Below are positions 1 through 8,543 of a DNA stretch of 19,366 bases, piece by piece (position 1 is the stretch's first letter; each line of letters starts with the position of its first letter). Both the position numbers and the translations under genes were made by a program. The stretch comes from Desulfovibrio sp. (lineage in GTDB: Bacteria > Desulfobacterota > Desulfovibrionia > Desulfovibrionales > Desulfovibrionaceae), in NCBI GenBank assembly GCA_009773975.1, contig VSMX01000031.1:1-19366 (forward strand), given 5' to 3'. The notes beneath the pieces were generated by a model. It saw only the letters and a program-made list of their open reading frames with translations, made no database searches and was not told the origin of the DNA.

Positions 1-74
1 GCTTGGTAGTTCCATGCCATGCAGTGTAGCAGCTTTGCTAAATATTGTTTAGTAAAAATTTGGAAGATCAGTAA

Positions 75-2735
75 TCAGTTTTCCTCCCTATGGATAATTC
101 TTGCCAATTCGCCAATCAGAAGCACAGGCGATGTTGCAACGACAATAATGATCCAGTCCGACAGGCTTATGGGCGCGACACTGAAAAACTGGCCTCCAAT
201 ATTGATAATCATTATCTGCCCAAGCATAATTATGCCGGCAATCACTATAAAACCACCGCAATCCCTGAAATGCAGGGCTGATTCCCTGGTGGCATAGGCC
301 TTGGCATTAAACATGTTCCAGAACTGCAGCATGACAAAAATGGTGAAGAATAGGCTTGATTCATAAAGGGTAAGGCCGCTTTTTTCCCTGAATGGCGCAT
401 CCAGGATTCCAGACATGGATGTTACATCATGATGTTCGAGATACCAGACAAATAAAATGAGTAGAATAAAAAAGAGTCCCCCAACACCGACAATTTTCTT
501 GCTCATGTTCTTGTCGATAATAAAATCCTCACGATTGCGGGGAGGAGACTGCATGACTTCCTTTCTGGGAGGAAGAGAAGCGAGGGCCATGGCAGCAAAG
601 GTATCCATGATCAGGTTGACCCACAGCATCTGTGTTACTGTCAAAGGGGATTGGGTGCCCATGAAGGCGCCGCATAGCACGGTGAAACAGGCGGCCACGT
701 TAACCGTCATCTGGAAAAGAATGAAACGCTGGATGTTCTGATAGAGAGAACGCCCCCACATCACAGCGCGTCCAATACTGGCGAATGAATTGTCGATAAT
801 TGTTATATCGCTGGCTTCCTTTGCCACGGCCGTACCATCGCCCATTGAAAGCCCCACATGGGCTGCTTTCAGAGCTGGCGCGTCATTGGTGCCGTCGCCG
901 GTTACCGCGACAACCTGGTTATTGCGCTGCAGGGCCCTGACAAGGCGTTCTTTGTCCATTGGCCTTGCGCGGGCGATAATTTTGAGATCATTAACCCTTT
1001 TGTTAAGTTCACCGTCAGATAGTTCACCAAGATCCGGTCCGGTTATGATGTTTGCGTCATTGTCGCCCTGTTTCCACAATCCAATCTGGCGGCCAATTTC
1101 ACGGGCAGTCCCAGGAGTGTCCCCTGTAACGATTTTTACATTGATGCCTGCATCCATGCAGTGTTTGATAGCATCTGGCACATCATCGCGCACCGGGTCG
1201 GAAATGGCGCAAATCCCCAAAAACTCCAGATTGTTTGCAACAAGACCGTCATTTTCGATTGCCGATTGTCCTGGTGAGAGTTCCTTACAGGCAAAGCCGA
1301 GAGTGCGCATAGCCCTGCCCTGCCAGTCGGCAAGTTTGGCATGAATGGCTTCATGATCAAGATTTTGGGCAAGCCGGCTGCAGAGATTGAAAACAATTTC
1401 CGGCGCGCCCTTTAGGTATACAAAGCGCCTGTCATCAGGCAATTTGGCCTGGATAGCCATATATTTGCGCTGGGTCGAAAACGGAATTTCGGCCTCTACC
1501 CTGGCTTGCGCGCGCGCAAGCTCAAAGTCATAGCCTTGTGAAGCCATCCAGAGCAGAAGCGCGCCTTCTGTCGGATTGCCCAGAACAACAGGCTTATGCG
1601 GATCCTTGCGATCCAGTTGCGCGGTGGAGTTCAGGGCTATCCCATTCATAAACACTTCTGATAAGCCATCCTGAAGCGGGGGATAAAATTCGGCCAGGGA
1701 CATCTGGTTACGGGTAAGAGTCCCTGTCTTGTCCGTGCAAATAACAGTTGCCGCGCCCATTGTTTCACAGGCGTGCATCTTGCGCACGAGGTTATTCGTC
1801 TTGAGCATGCGCCGCATGCTATATGCCAGGCTGAGCGTTACAGCCATTGGCAAACCCTCGGGCACGGCCACAACAACAAGAGTAATTGCAATCATTACGC
1901 TTTGCAGGCAATAAGCCATGAAATCAACCAGCACAAAGGGTTCACCATTTAAAAACCACATCAGGATGCGGCCAAAAATAACCAGGACGGCAAAAATATA
2001 GCTGGCCTTTGTAATCAACTCGCCAAGCCTGTCAAGCTGTTCATTGAGAGGGGTCTTTATACTGTCATCAATCTGCGCTGCCTGGAAAACTTTTCCATTC
2101 TCGGTTTTGTCCCCAACCGCAAAAACACGTGCCACGCCATGGCCTTCCATGACTTTTGTTCCACGCATGACATGATTTGTTGGAAACGTCGCTTCCTTGT
2201 CGGCCTCATCCGGATTCGCGGACTTGTTGCAGGATGGCTCGCCAGTCAGTGTGGATTCGTCTATAGTCAGCGCCATGGCTTCAAGAAGCTCGCTGTCCGC
2301 GGGAATTTCCGCGCCCCCCGAAAGAAGAATGATGTCACCCACAACAATGTCCTTTTTGGGTACTGTTGTGGCCGAACCATTGCGGATTACCATGACGGCT
2401 TCATCATCATTAACCCGGTTGAGAAGTGAAAATTCCTTGTTGGCCTTTTGTTCGAAAATAAAGGCCAGTCCCGTGGCCAGCAAAATAGCCATGAAAATGC
2501 CTGTTGGCTCAAAAAAAACTTCGGCCGTCTTGTCCAGACCAAAGTATTCGTAAAAAGAAATCAGCAGGGAAAGTGCTCCGGCGATCAATAAAATTATTAT
2601 CAGCGGGTCGCCAAATTTCTCCAGATATTCTTTCCAAAGCTTTTTTTTGGGCGGCGGCGTGATAATGTTTGCGCCAAATTTTTCCCTGTTTTCCCTGACT
2701 TGCCCATCCGTAAGGCCAATGTGTTTGATTTCCAT
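75..2735 (-). CDS. Calcium-transporting P-type ATPase, PMCA-like (type IIB)
   Basis: Inner-membrane pump predicted to export Ca2+ using ATP through an aspartyl-phosphate intermediate. Counting from the chosen start (886 aa), an N-terminal cation-ATPase segment is followed by two membrane helices (about 45-95), the actuator loop with TGE at 164-166, the PEGLP motif in TM4 at 292-296, and DKTGTLT at 335-341 with Asp335 the phosphorylated residue. KGAPE in the nucleotide-binding domain (about 452), TGDGTNDAP at 612-620, and a C-terminal helix bundle complete the family layout. TM6 reads LWVNLIMDTFA, with the Asn/Asp pair that binds Ca2+ in PMCA-type pumps. The sequence around PEGLP and NNLVRKMHACETMG is very close to eukaryotic PMCA. 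The open frame extends 19 codons upstream, but MEIKHIGL is the normal family N-terminus, so ATG at 2735 was chosen; its ribosome site is weak (ACGGA). It appears monocistronic. Ca2+ specificity is inferred from family motifs. Confidence 0.92.
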   Translation of the reverse strand: MEIKHIGLTDGQVRENREKFGANIITPPPKKKLWKEYLEKFGDPLIIILLIAGALSLLISFYEYFGLDKTAEVFFEPTGIFMAILLATGLAFIFEQKANKEFSLLNRVNDDEAVMVIRNGSATTVPKKDIVVGDIILLSGGAEIPADSELLEAMALTIDESTLTGEPSCNKSANPDEADKEATFPTNHVMRGTKVMEGHGVARVFAVGDKTENGKVFQAAQIDDSIKTPLNEQLDRLGELITKASYIFAVLVIFGRILMWFLNGEPFVLVDFMAYCLQSVMIAITLVVVAVPEGLPMAVTLSLAYSMRRMLKTNNLVRKMHACETMGAATVICTDKTGTLTRNQMSLAEFYPPLQDGLSEVFMNGIALNSTAQLDRKDPHKPVVLGNPTEGALLLWMASQGYDFELARAQARVEAEIPFSTQRKYMAIQAKLPDDRRFVYLKGAPEIVFNLCSRLAQNLDHEAIHAKLADWQGRAMRTLGFACKELSPGQSAIENDGLVANNLEFLGICAISDPVRDDVPDAIKHCMDAGINVKIVTGDTPGTAREIGRQIGLWKQGDNDANIITGPDLGELSDGELNKRVNDLKIIARARPMDKERLVRALQRNNQVVAVTGDGTNDAPALKAAHVGLSMGDGTAVAKEASDITIIDNSFASIGRAVMWGRSLYQNIQRFILFQMTVNVAACFTVLCGAFMGTQSPLTVTQMLWVNLIMDTFAAMALASLPPRKEVMQSPPRNREDFIIDKNMSKKIVGVGGLFFILLILFVWYLEHHDVTSMSGILDAPFREKSGLTLYESSLFFTIFVMLQFWNMFNAKAYATRESALHFRDCGGFIVIAGIIMLGQIMIINIGGQFFSVAPISLSDWIIIVVATSPVLLIGELARIIHREEN

Positions 2736-2905
2736 AATCCGTCTTGGGTATGGGGTTGATATAAGAATATTGCGGTTATTGCGACAACGCAATATAATTG
2801 AAATGAGGTATAATAAACCATAGCACCTTGAATGACAATAATCTGTAAGACGGCAATGAGATTCCCGTCAATGTATTCCGAAAAATCCAAATTCGGAACA
2901 TAACA

Positions 2906-3506
2906 GTGACAGATACTTCATCCCCAACTCTCGCGGGCCACGTGGCCGAGAAAAACAAAATATATTTCTGGTAACAGGCAACATTATGGGTTCAGGTGTG
3001 TTCATGCTGCCCGCAAATCTGGCCGCGTATGGTTGGATATCTTTGATTGGCTGGCTGATTACAACTGCTGGAGCGAGCAGTGGCTCTTGCCCTTCTCCAG
3101 ACTGATATTTCTCGACCTGGCGCCTTGCGGCCTGCACGCATTCTCGCGCAAGGCTTTCGGCAATTATATGGACTATCAGGCAAATCTTGTTTACCGGGTG
3201 GCAAATATTGTCGGCAATGTATGCATTGCTGTGGCAGGTTTAGGTTATCTCACACATTTTCTGCCCTGGCTGAATGACCCCTGGCTATCGGCATTTACGC
3301 AGATCTGTTTTGTATGGCTTTTTGCCTATGTAAATATTTGCGGTCCCAAACTGGTTGCTTCAATCCAGGTTGTCGCTACATCCATAAAACTTGTTCCAAT
3401 TCTGGGCGTTGTCCTTCTCGTCTGGTTCTGGTTTAGCCCGGAAATATTTGCAGAATCCTGGAATGTCAGCGGCAAAGATGAACAACGGCCAGACCGTCCA
3501 TATTAA
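2906..3506 (+). pseudogene. Degraded AdiC/PotE-like amino-acid antiporter fragment
   Basis: Remnant of an APC-superfamily amino-acid/polyamine antiporter resembling the arginine:agmatine exchanger AdiC. Three reading frames must be joined. A possible GTG start gives an N-terminal tail ending about KNKIYFW. The frame then shifts to LVTGNIMGSGVFMLPANL (the diagnostic substrate-site GxMGSG region of TM1) and reaches a TGA at about 3103. A third frame resumes at LPFSRLIFLD and runs through RKAFGNYMDYQANLVYRVANIVGN, split here only by motif, to VWFWF and WNVSG before stopping at 3504-3506. AdiC has about 445 residues; the match ends near residue 195, so more than half is missing. At least two frameshifts plus truncation make it non-functional. 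There is no recognisable continuation before the porin terminator. The family assignment is confident; the original substrate is not known. Confidence 0.82.
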
Positions 3507-3619
3507 AAACCTGGCTAATTTCAAAGGCGTATGGACACCGTCATAATGACAGGGATATACGGCATGGATATTTTCATTCAAGAAATGCTGTATAAGAACG
3601 CGCCATGCGCGGCGCACAC

Positions 3620-3648
3620 AAAAAAGGCGATGGAAAAATTCCACCGCC
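3620..3648 (-). terminator. Intrinsic terminator of the porin gene
   Basis: Read on the minus strand, 27 bp after the porin stop, an 8-bp stem GGCGGTGG/CCATCGCC (one G-U pair) with a 7-nt A/T loop is followed directly by six T residues. This is a standard rho-independent terminator. Confidence 0.8.
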
Positions 3649-3674
3649 AACTGTTTCAAATTTCGATATTTGAA

Positions 3675-5231
3675 TTAGAAGCTATAGGCAAAAACCAATT
3701 GGCATTTCCATGCATCCTGTTTCTGGAAAGAAGAATCACGGCTGCCGGCTTTTTTCCATGTGTCATTATCCATGAAGTTGGCAACATAGCCCAGTTCAAG
3801 GTTGACATCGAAATTTTCATACATTTTGTAGTTGTTGACGAGGTTGAATTCAAGCAATCCATCATTGGTTGTGAGGTAAGGACCAGTATTGCTGCCCCAA
3901 CCGTCATTCCATGAATATGCATTATTCATGTACTTGACCATACCAGAATTATTGGTTCCGCCCCAATAGGCCACGCGGAAAGTATGATCCAAGTTTTCAA
4001 TAAAGCTCATATCACGAATTTGGAGACCAATACCCCATGTGCCGGAATAATCCAGACAGAAATCATTCAGCCACCATCCCATATTGCCATCGCCCAGGAA
4101 TGATGTGAACGTACCCATCGGAACTATTGAAGGCATACGCTCCGAGCCGTCTTTTGGATTGCCATTGTCTCCCGAACCATACCAGCCAAAAATTCCTGGC
4201 ACACCCCAATCCATCTTGTACTCAATCAGGGCCTTTGCCAACCAGCCCTCACGTTTGGTGCTGGCACGCTTGCTTTGCATATAATAAGCCTTGGTGGCTT
4301 CGTAACGGCCCATTTCCTCCACATAACCATAGTTGAGATCAACTTCGATATTAAGGGGATCAAAGGCTGTAATTGCAAAGGGCAATCCGGCCCAGAACAT
4401 TGAACCATAGGTTTTGTTTGTGCCACCAATATATGAACGATTGTTTATGCCGGGGTAGGGGTAAAGGCTGTAATTAAGGTTACCGTCGGGAGTGCCAAAA
4501 ATATTGGTGGGACGGCCATTGAAGTCTTCAATGTTGTCCATGGCATTGGCGCCCTTGATGCCATACATGGCCCAGGGGGTAATGTTGAAGCCGTCAAAAT
4601 TCATGGGCACCATGATGCTGAACAGATCTATGTTGTCCAGGTAGTTTGCCTGGGTAGGCCTGTCATAATCAAGAACGCCGTTATAATATTTTTTACCGTC
4701 CCAGTTGTCATTTATGGGCCTGACCCACATGGCCGTAACGGATATATTGTCGTTGATTTCGTAATTGGCTGTTATACCGGCAGCGTCAGTGTCCATGATA
4801 GCGGAACCACCGGCTACGTTAGGCAGCGTGATACCCTGAATACCCATACGAACTTTCATCGTGGTTTCCGGGATCATCCAGTCAATATATGCCCTTTTGA
4901 GCTTGATTATTTTCTGATCCGCACCAAGAGCGCCACCAGAGGAATTCTGGCCCCAATGAGTATTGCCGATTTCGAAAAAGACTGTTCCGGACAGGCTTTC
5001 GGAAGCAACAGCATCCAACTGGAGACGCACTCTCTGAACAGCGCTGAATTGGTCAGTAGTGTTCTTTTTGTATTTGTTGTTGCCATCACGATATTTGTGA
5101 ATGAGCTTCGTATCCGAAAGGCCAAAACCCACAAGCCATTGTCCTTTGGCTTTGAAATCTATGGCAGATGCTCCCGTTGCGGCGCCAAACAAAAGTCCTG
5201 CGGCAAGCAGGAGCGTGCAGATGCGTTTCAT
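3675..5231 (-). CDS. Outer-membrane porin, Desulfovibrio homotrimeric type
   Basis: Predicted beta-barrel channel for passive entry of small solutes through the outer membrane. The 518-residue product starts at ATG 5231, preceded by a strong ribosome site (GGGAAGG); the open frame continues 30 codons further but without signal-peptide character. Residues 1-23 are a classical Sec signal peptide (MKR, a Leu/Ala/Gly core, then ASA cleavage before IDFKAKGQW). The mature part is rich in Gly, Asn, Trp and Tyr with alternating strands, has no long hydrophobic helix, and ends in Phe (VFAYSF), the usual C-terminal barrel-assembly signal. The pattern matches abundant porins of Desulfovibrio as remembered; no search was possible. 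It is transcribed alone, divergently from glmU, and ends in its own hairpin terminator. The exact substrate is unknown. Confidence 0.85.
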   Translation of the reverse strand: MKRICTLLLAAGLLFGAATGASAIDFKAKGQWLVGFGLSDTKLIHKYRDGNNKYKKNTTDQFSAVQRVRLQLDAVASESLSGTVFFEIGNTHWGQNSSGGALGADQKIIKLKRAYIDWMIPETTMKVRMGIQGITLPNVAGGSAIMDTDAAGITANYEINDNISVTAMWVRPINDNWDGKKYYNGVLDYDRPTQANYLDNIDLFSIMVPMNFDGFNITPWAMYGIKGANAMDNIEDFNGRPTNIFGTPDGNLNYSLYPYPGINNRSYIGGTNKTYGSMFWAGLPFAITAFDPLNIEVDLNYGYVEEMGRYEATKAYYMQSKRASTKREGWLAKALIEYKMDWGVPGIFGWYGSGDNGNPKDGSERMPSIVPMGTFTSFLGDGNMGWWLNDFCLDYSGTWGIGLQIRDMSFIENLDHTFRVAYWGGTNNSGMVKYMNNAYSWNDGWGSNTGPYLTTNDGLLEFNLVNNYKMYENFDVNLELGYVANFMDNDTWKKAGSRDSSFQKQDAWKCQLVFAYSF

Positions 5232-5454
5232 TTTCCTTCCCTCTTTATATAACCCAACAAAAAATAAGCCCTTTCCCATGCAGGGCAAAATTTTTGTACC
5301 GATACTTTTGCAAAATAGCAAGCATTTTTGTCAAAAAATTTTTACTTTTTTGTTCGTTGTCAATTCAACATGTATAAATGGCCAGATGGAAATTCATGTT
5401 CTTTGCAATCGTAAAACTTTGGGTTATGTATCCAGAAAAAATTTTGGGGACAAT
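5232..5454. other. Divergent intergenic region between porin and glmU
   Basis: This 223-bp AT-rich spacer must carry promoters for both genes. On the minus strand there are two exact TTGACA hexamers (plus-strand TGTCAA at 5329-5334 and 5358-5363), but neither has a good -10 hexamer at 16-18 bp. On the plus strand TATAAA at 5373-5378 is a candidate -10 for glmU with only a poor -35. A small stem (GCCCT/AGGGC, about 5273-5291) lies in the porin leader. Promoter placement is tentative. Confidence 0.3.
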
Positions 5455-6804
5455 ATGGACATAACAAAATGCGCAGCCCTTATCCTGGCTGCTGGCAAAG
5501 GCACCAGAATGCATTCAATGAAACCAAAAGTCATGCAAACCATACTTGGTACTCCAATGTTTTCTTATGTGGATCTGGCATTGCAACCTGTGTTTGATGA
5601 TAAAATATTTGTTGTTGCCGGTCATGGCGCCGAGAATATAGCCAGGGCATTTCCGGATATCAAAATTGTTATGCAAAAAGAGCAATTGGGTACAGGTCAT
5701 GCACTTTTATGCGCAATGCCGGAACTTTATAAGTATGAGTATGTTCTGGTTGTTAATGGAGATGCGCCGCTAATAACAAATTCGGTTGTAACGGATTTTA
5801 TTGACAGGGCAGATGGTTGCGATGTTGCATTTGCAAGCATTGAACTTGATGATGCTGGTTCCTATGGCAGAGTGGTGCGGAAAAACGGGCTGGTTACCGG
5901 TATTGTTGAAGCCAAAGATCTTGAAACAAATGCCCGGGAAAACAGGGAAGTCAACGCGGGTATTTACTTTTTGCGAATCAAGGCGATAGAGGAGCTTCTC
6001 CCACAATTGGGCAACAATAACAAAAGTGGGGAATACTATATTACTGATCTTGTTGGGCTTGGGGTTGCTCGAGGCATGGACGTTCGCGCGATCAAATGTG
6101 GAAAAGACGAAAATCTTTTGGGGGTCAACTCGCCTGCTGAATTATGCCGAATTGAGGAAATTCTGAGAAGAAGGACCGTGCAAAAATTTTTGAATGCAGG
6201 TGTCATAATGCATGCCCCGGATCTGGTGCGAATAAGCCCTCTGGCATCAATAGAAGCGGGTGCTGAAATATGCGGGCCATGCGAGATATATGGCCACAGT
6301 GAGATAAAATCCGGAGTTTTTGTTGGGTCAAACACCGTTGTAATTTCTTCAAAAATTTTTGAAAACGCGCAAATCAGGGCATTCTCCCACCTCGAAGAAG
6401 CTATTGTCTGCCAAAATGCGCAGGTTGGACCTTATACCCGGTTGCGCCCCCAGGCAGTGGTGGGAGAAGATGCCCATGCCGGCAACTTTGTGGAACTGAA
6501 AAAGACAACGCTTGGCAAGGGTGCCAAGGCAAATCATCTTACATATCTTGGTGATACTGAAATCGGTTCAAACACAAACATAGGAGCGGGAACGATAACC
6601 TGCAATTATGACGGCAAACACAAATATAAAACAAAAATTGGCGATTCCGCTTTTATCGGCAGCAACACTTCCCTGGTTGCTCCTGTAAATGTCGGAGATA
6701 ATGCACTTATTGGCGCAGGATCTGTAATTACAAGGAATGTCCCAGAAAACGAGCTGGGAATAGGCCGTGCAAGACAAAAAAATCTTCCAAAAAAAATTCA
6801 ATAA
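5455..6804 (+). CDS. glmU: Bifunctional UDP-GlcNAc pyrophosphorylase / GlcN-1-P acetyltransferase
   Basis: Makes UDP-N-acetylglucosamine, the precursor of peptidoglycan and lipopolysaccharide, by acetylating glucosamine-1-phosphate and then transferring UMP from UTP. The 449-aa product (E. coli GlmU has 456) begins with the nucleotidyltransferase motif LILAAGKGTRM at 9-19 and PK at 24-25, with Lys25 at the E. coli position. QLGTGHAL, NGDAPLI and NAGIYF follow. The C-terminal half is a left-handed beta-helix with hexapeptide repeats, containing LRPQAVVG, KANHLTYLGD (catalytic His361) and GAGTITCNYDG. The frame is open far upstream; ATG 5455 was chosen because the product then has the family length and a GGGGAC ribosome site sits 4 bp before it. 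It is probably transcribed alone, with no clear terminator downstream. Confidence 0.97.
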   Translation: MDITKCAALILAAGKGTRMHSMKPKVMQTILGTPMFSYVDLALQPVFDDKIFVVAGHGAENIARAFPDIKIVMQKEQLGTGHALLCAMPELYKYEYVLVVNGDAPLITNSVVTDFIDRADGCDVAFASIELDDAGSYGRVVRKNGLVTGIVEAKDLETNARENREVNAGIYFLRIKAIEELLPQLGNNNKSGEYYITDLVGLGVARGMDVRAIKCGKDENLLGVNSPAELCRIEEILRRRTVQKFLNAGVIMHAPDLVRISPLASIEAGAEICGPCEIYGHSEIKSGVFVGSNTVVISSKIFENAQIRAFSHLEEAIVCQNAQVGPYTRLRPQAVVGEDAHAGNFVELKKTTLGKGAKANHLTYLGDTEIGSNTNIGAGTITCNYDGKHKYKTKIGDSAFIGSNTSLVAPVNVGDNALIGAGSVITRNVPENELGIGRARQKNLPKKIQ

Positions 6805-6937
6805 TATATATTATTTATTGATGCGGCCTAATGATTTTTAGAAGTTGACGATAATATTTTTTATAGATGTTTGAACGCATAAAAACAGCTTTGCAACCAC
6901 CAGGTTTAATGCTAGACAGTATTAACGAGGTACAACC

Positions 6938-7360
6938 ATGAACGGCATTAATGGTATCGGTGGTATTAATACCAGCCTTTATCTTGGTGCGGACGCCATG
7001 CAGACCCATACAATCGGTATGCAGGTGTGCGCTCATGATGTTGCCAATATTTCTACCGCCAACTTTCTGCCACAGCGTGAGATATACGCGACTGGCCCAT
7101 CTGGAATGGGGGTGGATCTAGATGCAGTAATACGCGATCCAATGCCCCTGGGGGGGGAAATTGGCACGCACAGAGCGGTTATTTCCAATGAAAATTCAAA
7201 TTCCCCAGGTTTTCCACCGGAAGTAACACATCCATCTGGCACAGACCTTGCTAAAGAGATGCCGCACATGATTTCCACCCAGCGCGCATTTCAGGCCAAT
7301 GCCAAAACGGTAATGGCCGCAGATGATCTGCTGGGAACTTTACTGAATATCTCGGCCTGA
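6938..7360 (+). CDS. Miniature flagellar basal-body rod-like protein
   Basis: A 140-aa protein built from the two conserved ends of flagellar axial proteins. Residues about 17-48 (GADAMQTHTIGMQVCAHDVANISTANF, given only in part as a motif) resemble the N-terminal rod domain of FlgB/FlgC/FlgE/FlgG. Residues about 102-140 (TDLAKEMPHMISTQRAFQANAKTV, then LLGTLLNISA) match the C-terminal domain that pairs with it in coiled coils. Only about 50 residues lie between, so it is as short as FlgC but lacks a convincing FlgC core; no gene symbol is assigned. Start ATG 6938 has GAGGT 7 bp upstream. No flagellar operon is visible nearby. A run of eight G (7150-7157) lies inside the gene. A role in the flagellar rod is likely but not proven. 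Confidence 0.72.
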   Translation: MNGINGIGGINTSLYLGADAMQTHTIGMQVCAHDVANISTANFLPQREIYATGPSGMGVDLDAVIRDPMPLGGEIGTHRAVISNENSNSPGFPPEVTHPSGTDLAKEMPHMISTQRAFQANAKTVMAADDLLGTLLNISA

Positions 7361-7444
7361 CCAATTTTTACCACAGGGTTCTCGCGCCCCTTTAAAGCTC
7401 GCTTCTGCCTGCTTCTTATTTTTTTTATTTCGGAGGGTTGGATT

Positions 7445-8377
7445 ATGGGTAATTGCCTGAAAATTTTCGCACTTGTACTTGGTTTGTCACTGGCAGTCGG
7501 CTGCGCTTCACCTAAAAACAGTTCTCCGGTTGTAGAGAAGTCAGAAACGCAGCGCCTTCTTGAGACCCAGGATGCAGTTGCGGACGCCAATCAGGCAGTT
7601 GCCGGCCACAAACTTGTTAAAAGAGCTCACACAGCTATCGGTACTCCATACGTCCTTGGTGGCTCCAATCCTGGAGGCTTTGATTGCTCTGGCCTGGTAA
7701 AATGGGCATACAAGGGCGTAGGAATCAAACTTCCACGCACCGCCAGGGAACAATCAGTAATTGGTAAAAAAATTAGTCGTGTTGAAGATATGCGCGCGGG
7801 AGATATTGTTGCATTCCGCCATCCAAAACGTGGTTACCATACCGGTATATATGTTGGAGATGGCAAATTTATTCATAGCCCCCGCAAACGCACAACAGTC
7901 AGGATCAACTCTCTTAGCGACCCATATTTCCGTTCCACTCTTCTTGGTGCCAGACGTGTGGCCATGGATGATAATGTAAATCTGGTTGCCCAGGCTGATG
8001 ATCGTCTCGGTAAGCTGGTTACTGAACGCGCTATCAAACATGGCAAAGCAGGAAAGGCGACGAAGGTTGGCAAAGTTGCAAAAGGCAAAAAATCCCGCGC
8101 AACTATTGCTGTTGCTTCCAAATCCAAAAGATCTGCTGCTGTGGCAGCCAAATCCGGCAAGAAGAAAATCAAGACTGTTGCCGCCAACCATTCCAAATCA
8201 TCCAGGCATGATATAATAAGAAAAAGCAGGATCAAATCTCGTACGATTGTCCACAATACTGCGCCAGTCAAGGCTCCTGCCAGGCAGTTTGCATCCAGAA
8301 AAAGCAACCATAAAGCAGTATCAATGTTGAATCAGTCAAAATCCAGCAAGCGTTCCGGCAAGAATTCTCGTTCATAA
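7445..8377 (+). CDS. NlpC/P60 cell-wall hydrolase, putative lipoprotein with basic tail
   Basis: Predicted peptidoglycan endopeptidase acting in the periplasm. The 310-aa product begins with a signal sequence whose core ends LAVGC; Cys20 is the candidate lipidation site, although Ala at -3 makes the lipobox imperfect. The NlpC/P60 domain spans about 58-172 and has the catalytic triad Cys81 (FDCSGL), His132 (YHTGIYVG) and His144 (FIHSP). Residues about 195-310 form a low-complexity tail of Lys, Arg, Ser and Ala with about 34 basic residues and a single acidic one. ATG 7445 follows a strong GGAGGG site. The gene is 84 bp after the flagellar-like gene and ends in a strong terminator, so the two may be co-transcribed. 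The domain identification is firm; the tail's role is unknown. Confidence 0.88.
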   Translation: MGNCLKIFALVLGLSLAVGCASPKNSSPVVEKSETQRLLETQDAVADANQAVAGHKLVKRAHTAIGTPYVLGGSNPGGFDCSGLVKWAYKGVGIKLPRTAREQSVIGKKISRVEDMRAGDIVAFRHPKRGYHTGIYVGDGKFIHSPRKRTTVRINSLSDPYFRSTLLGARRVAMDDNVNLVAQADDRLGKLVTERAIKHGKAGKATKVGKVAKGKKSRATIAVASKSKRSAAVAAKSGKKKIKTVAANHSKSSRHDIIRKSRIKSRTIVHNTAPVKAPARQFASRKSNHKAVSMLNQSKSSKRSGKNSRS

Positions 8378-8392
8378 CATGGTGTATAAAAA

Positions 8393-8422
8393 CAAAAAAC
8401 GCGGCATTAGCCGCGTTTTTTG
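8393..8422 (+). terminator. Strong intrinsic terminator after the NlpC/P60 gene
   Basis: A 10-bp stem AAAACGCGGC / GCCGCGTTTT (8396-8405 and 8410-8419) with an ATTA loop, flanked by A-rich and T-rich tracts. It lies 18 bp after the stop codon and may work in both directions, but no minus-strand gene ends here. Confidence 0.92.
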
Positions 8423-8543
8423 TTTTAATATCTACCATTATCAAATTCTTTGAAATGATTCAGATTTTCTTGCAAGCAACATTACACACTGCTCCATCAT
8501 TCTTTTTTATTCACGGAATAATGCTACTTATTAATGTCCAGTT

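Noticed and set aside
790..1344. 184-codon open frame on the plus strand
   Set aside because: It lies antisense inside the calcium ATPase, has no ribosome site and no family resemblance; it is a shadow of the coding strand.
7754..8307. Two open frames of about 145 codons on the minus strand
   Set aside because: Both are antisense to the NlpC/P60 gene. The low-complexity tail keeps the opposite frames free of stops; the products look like nothing known.
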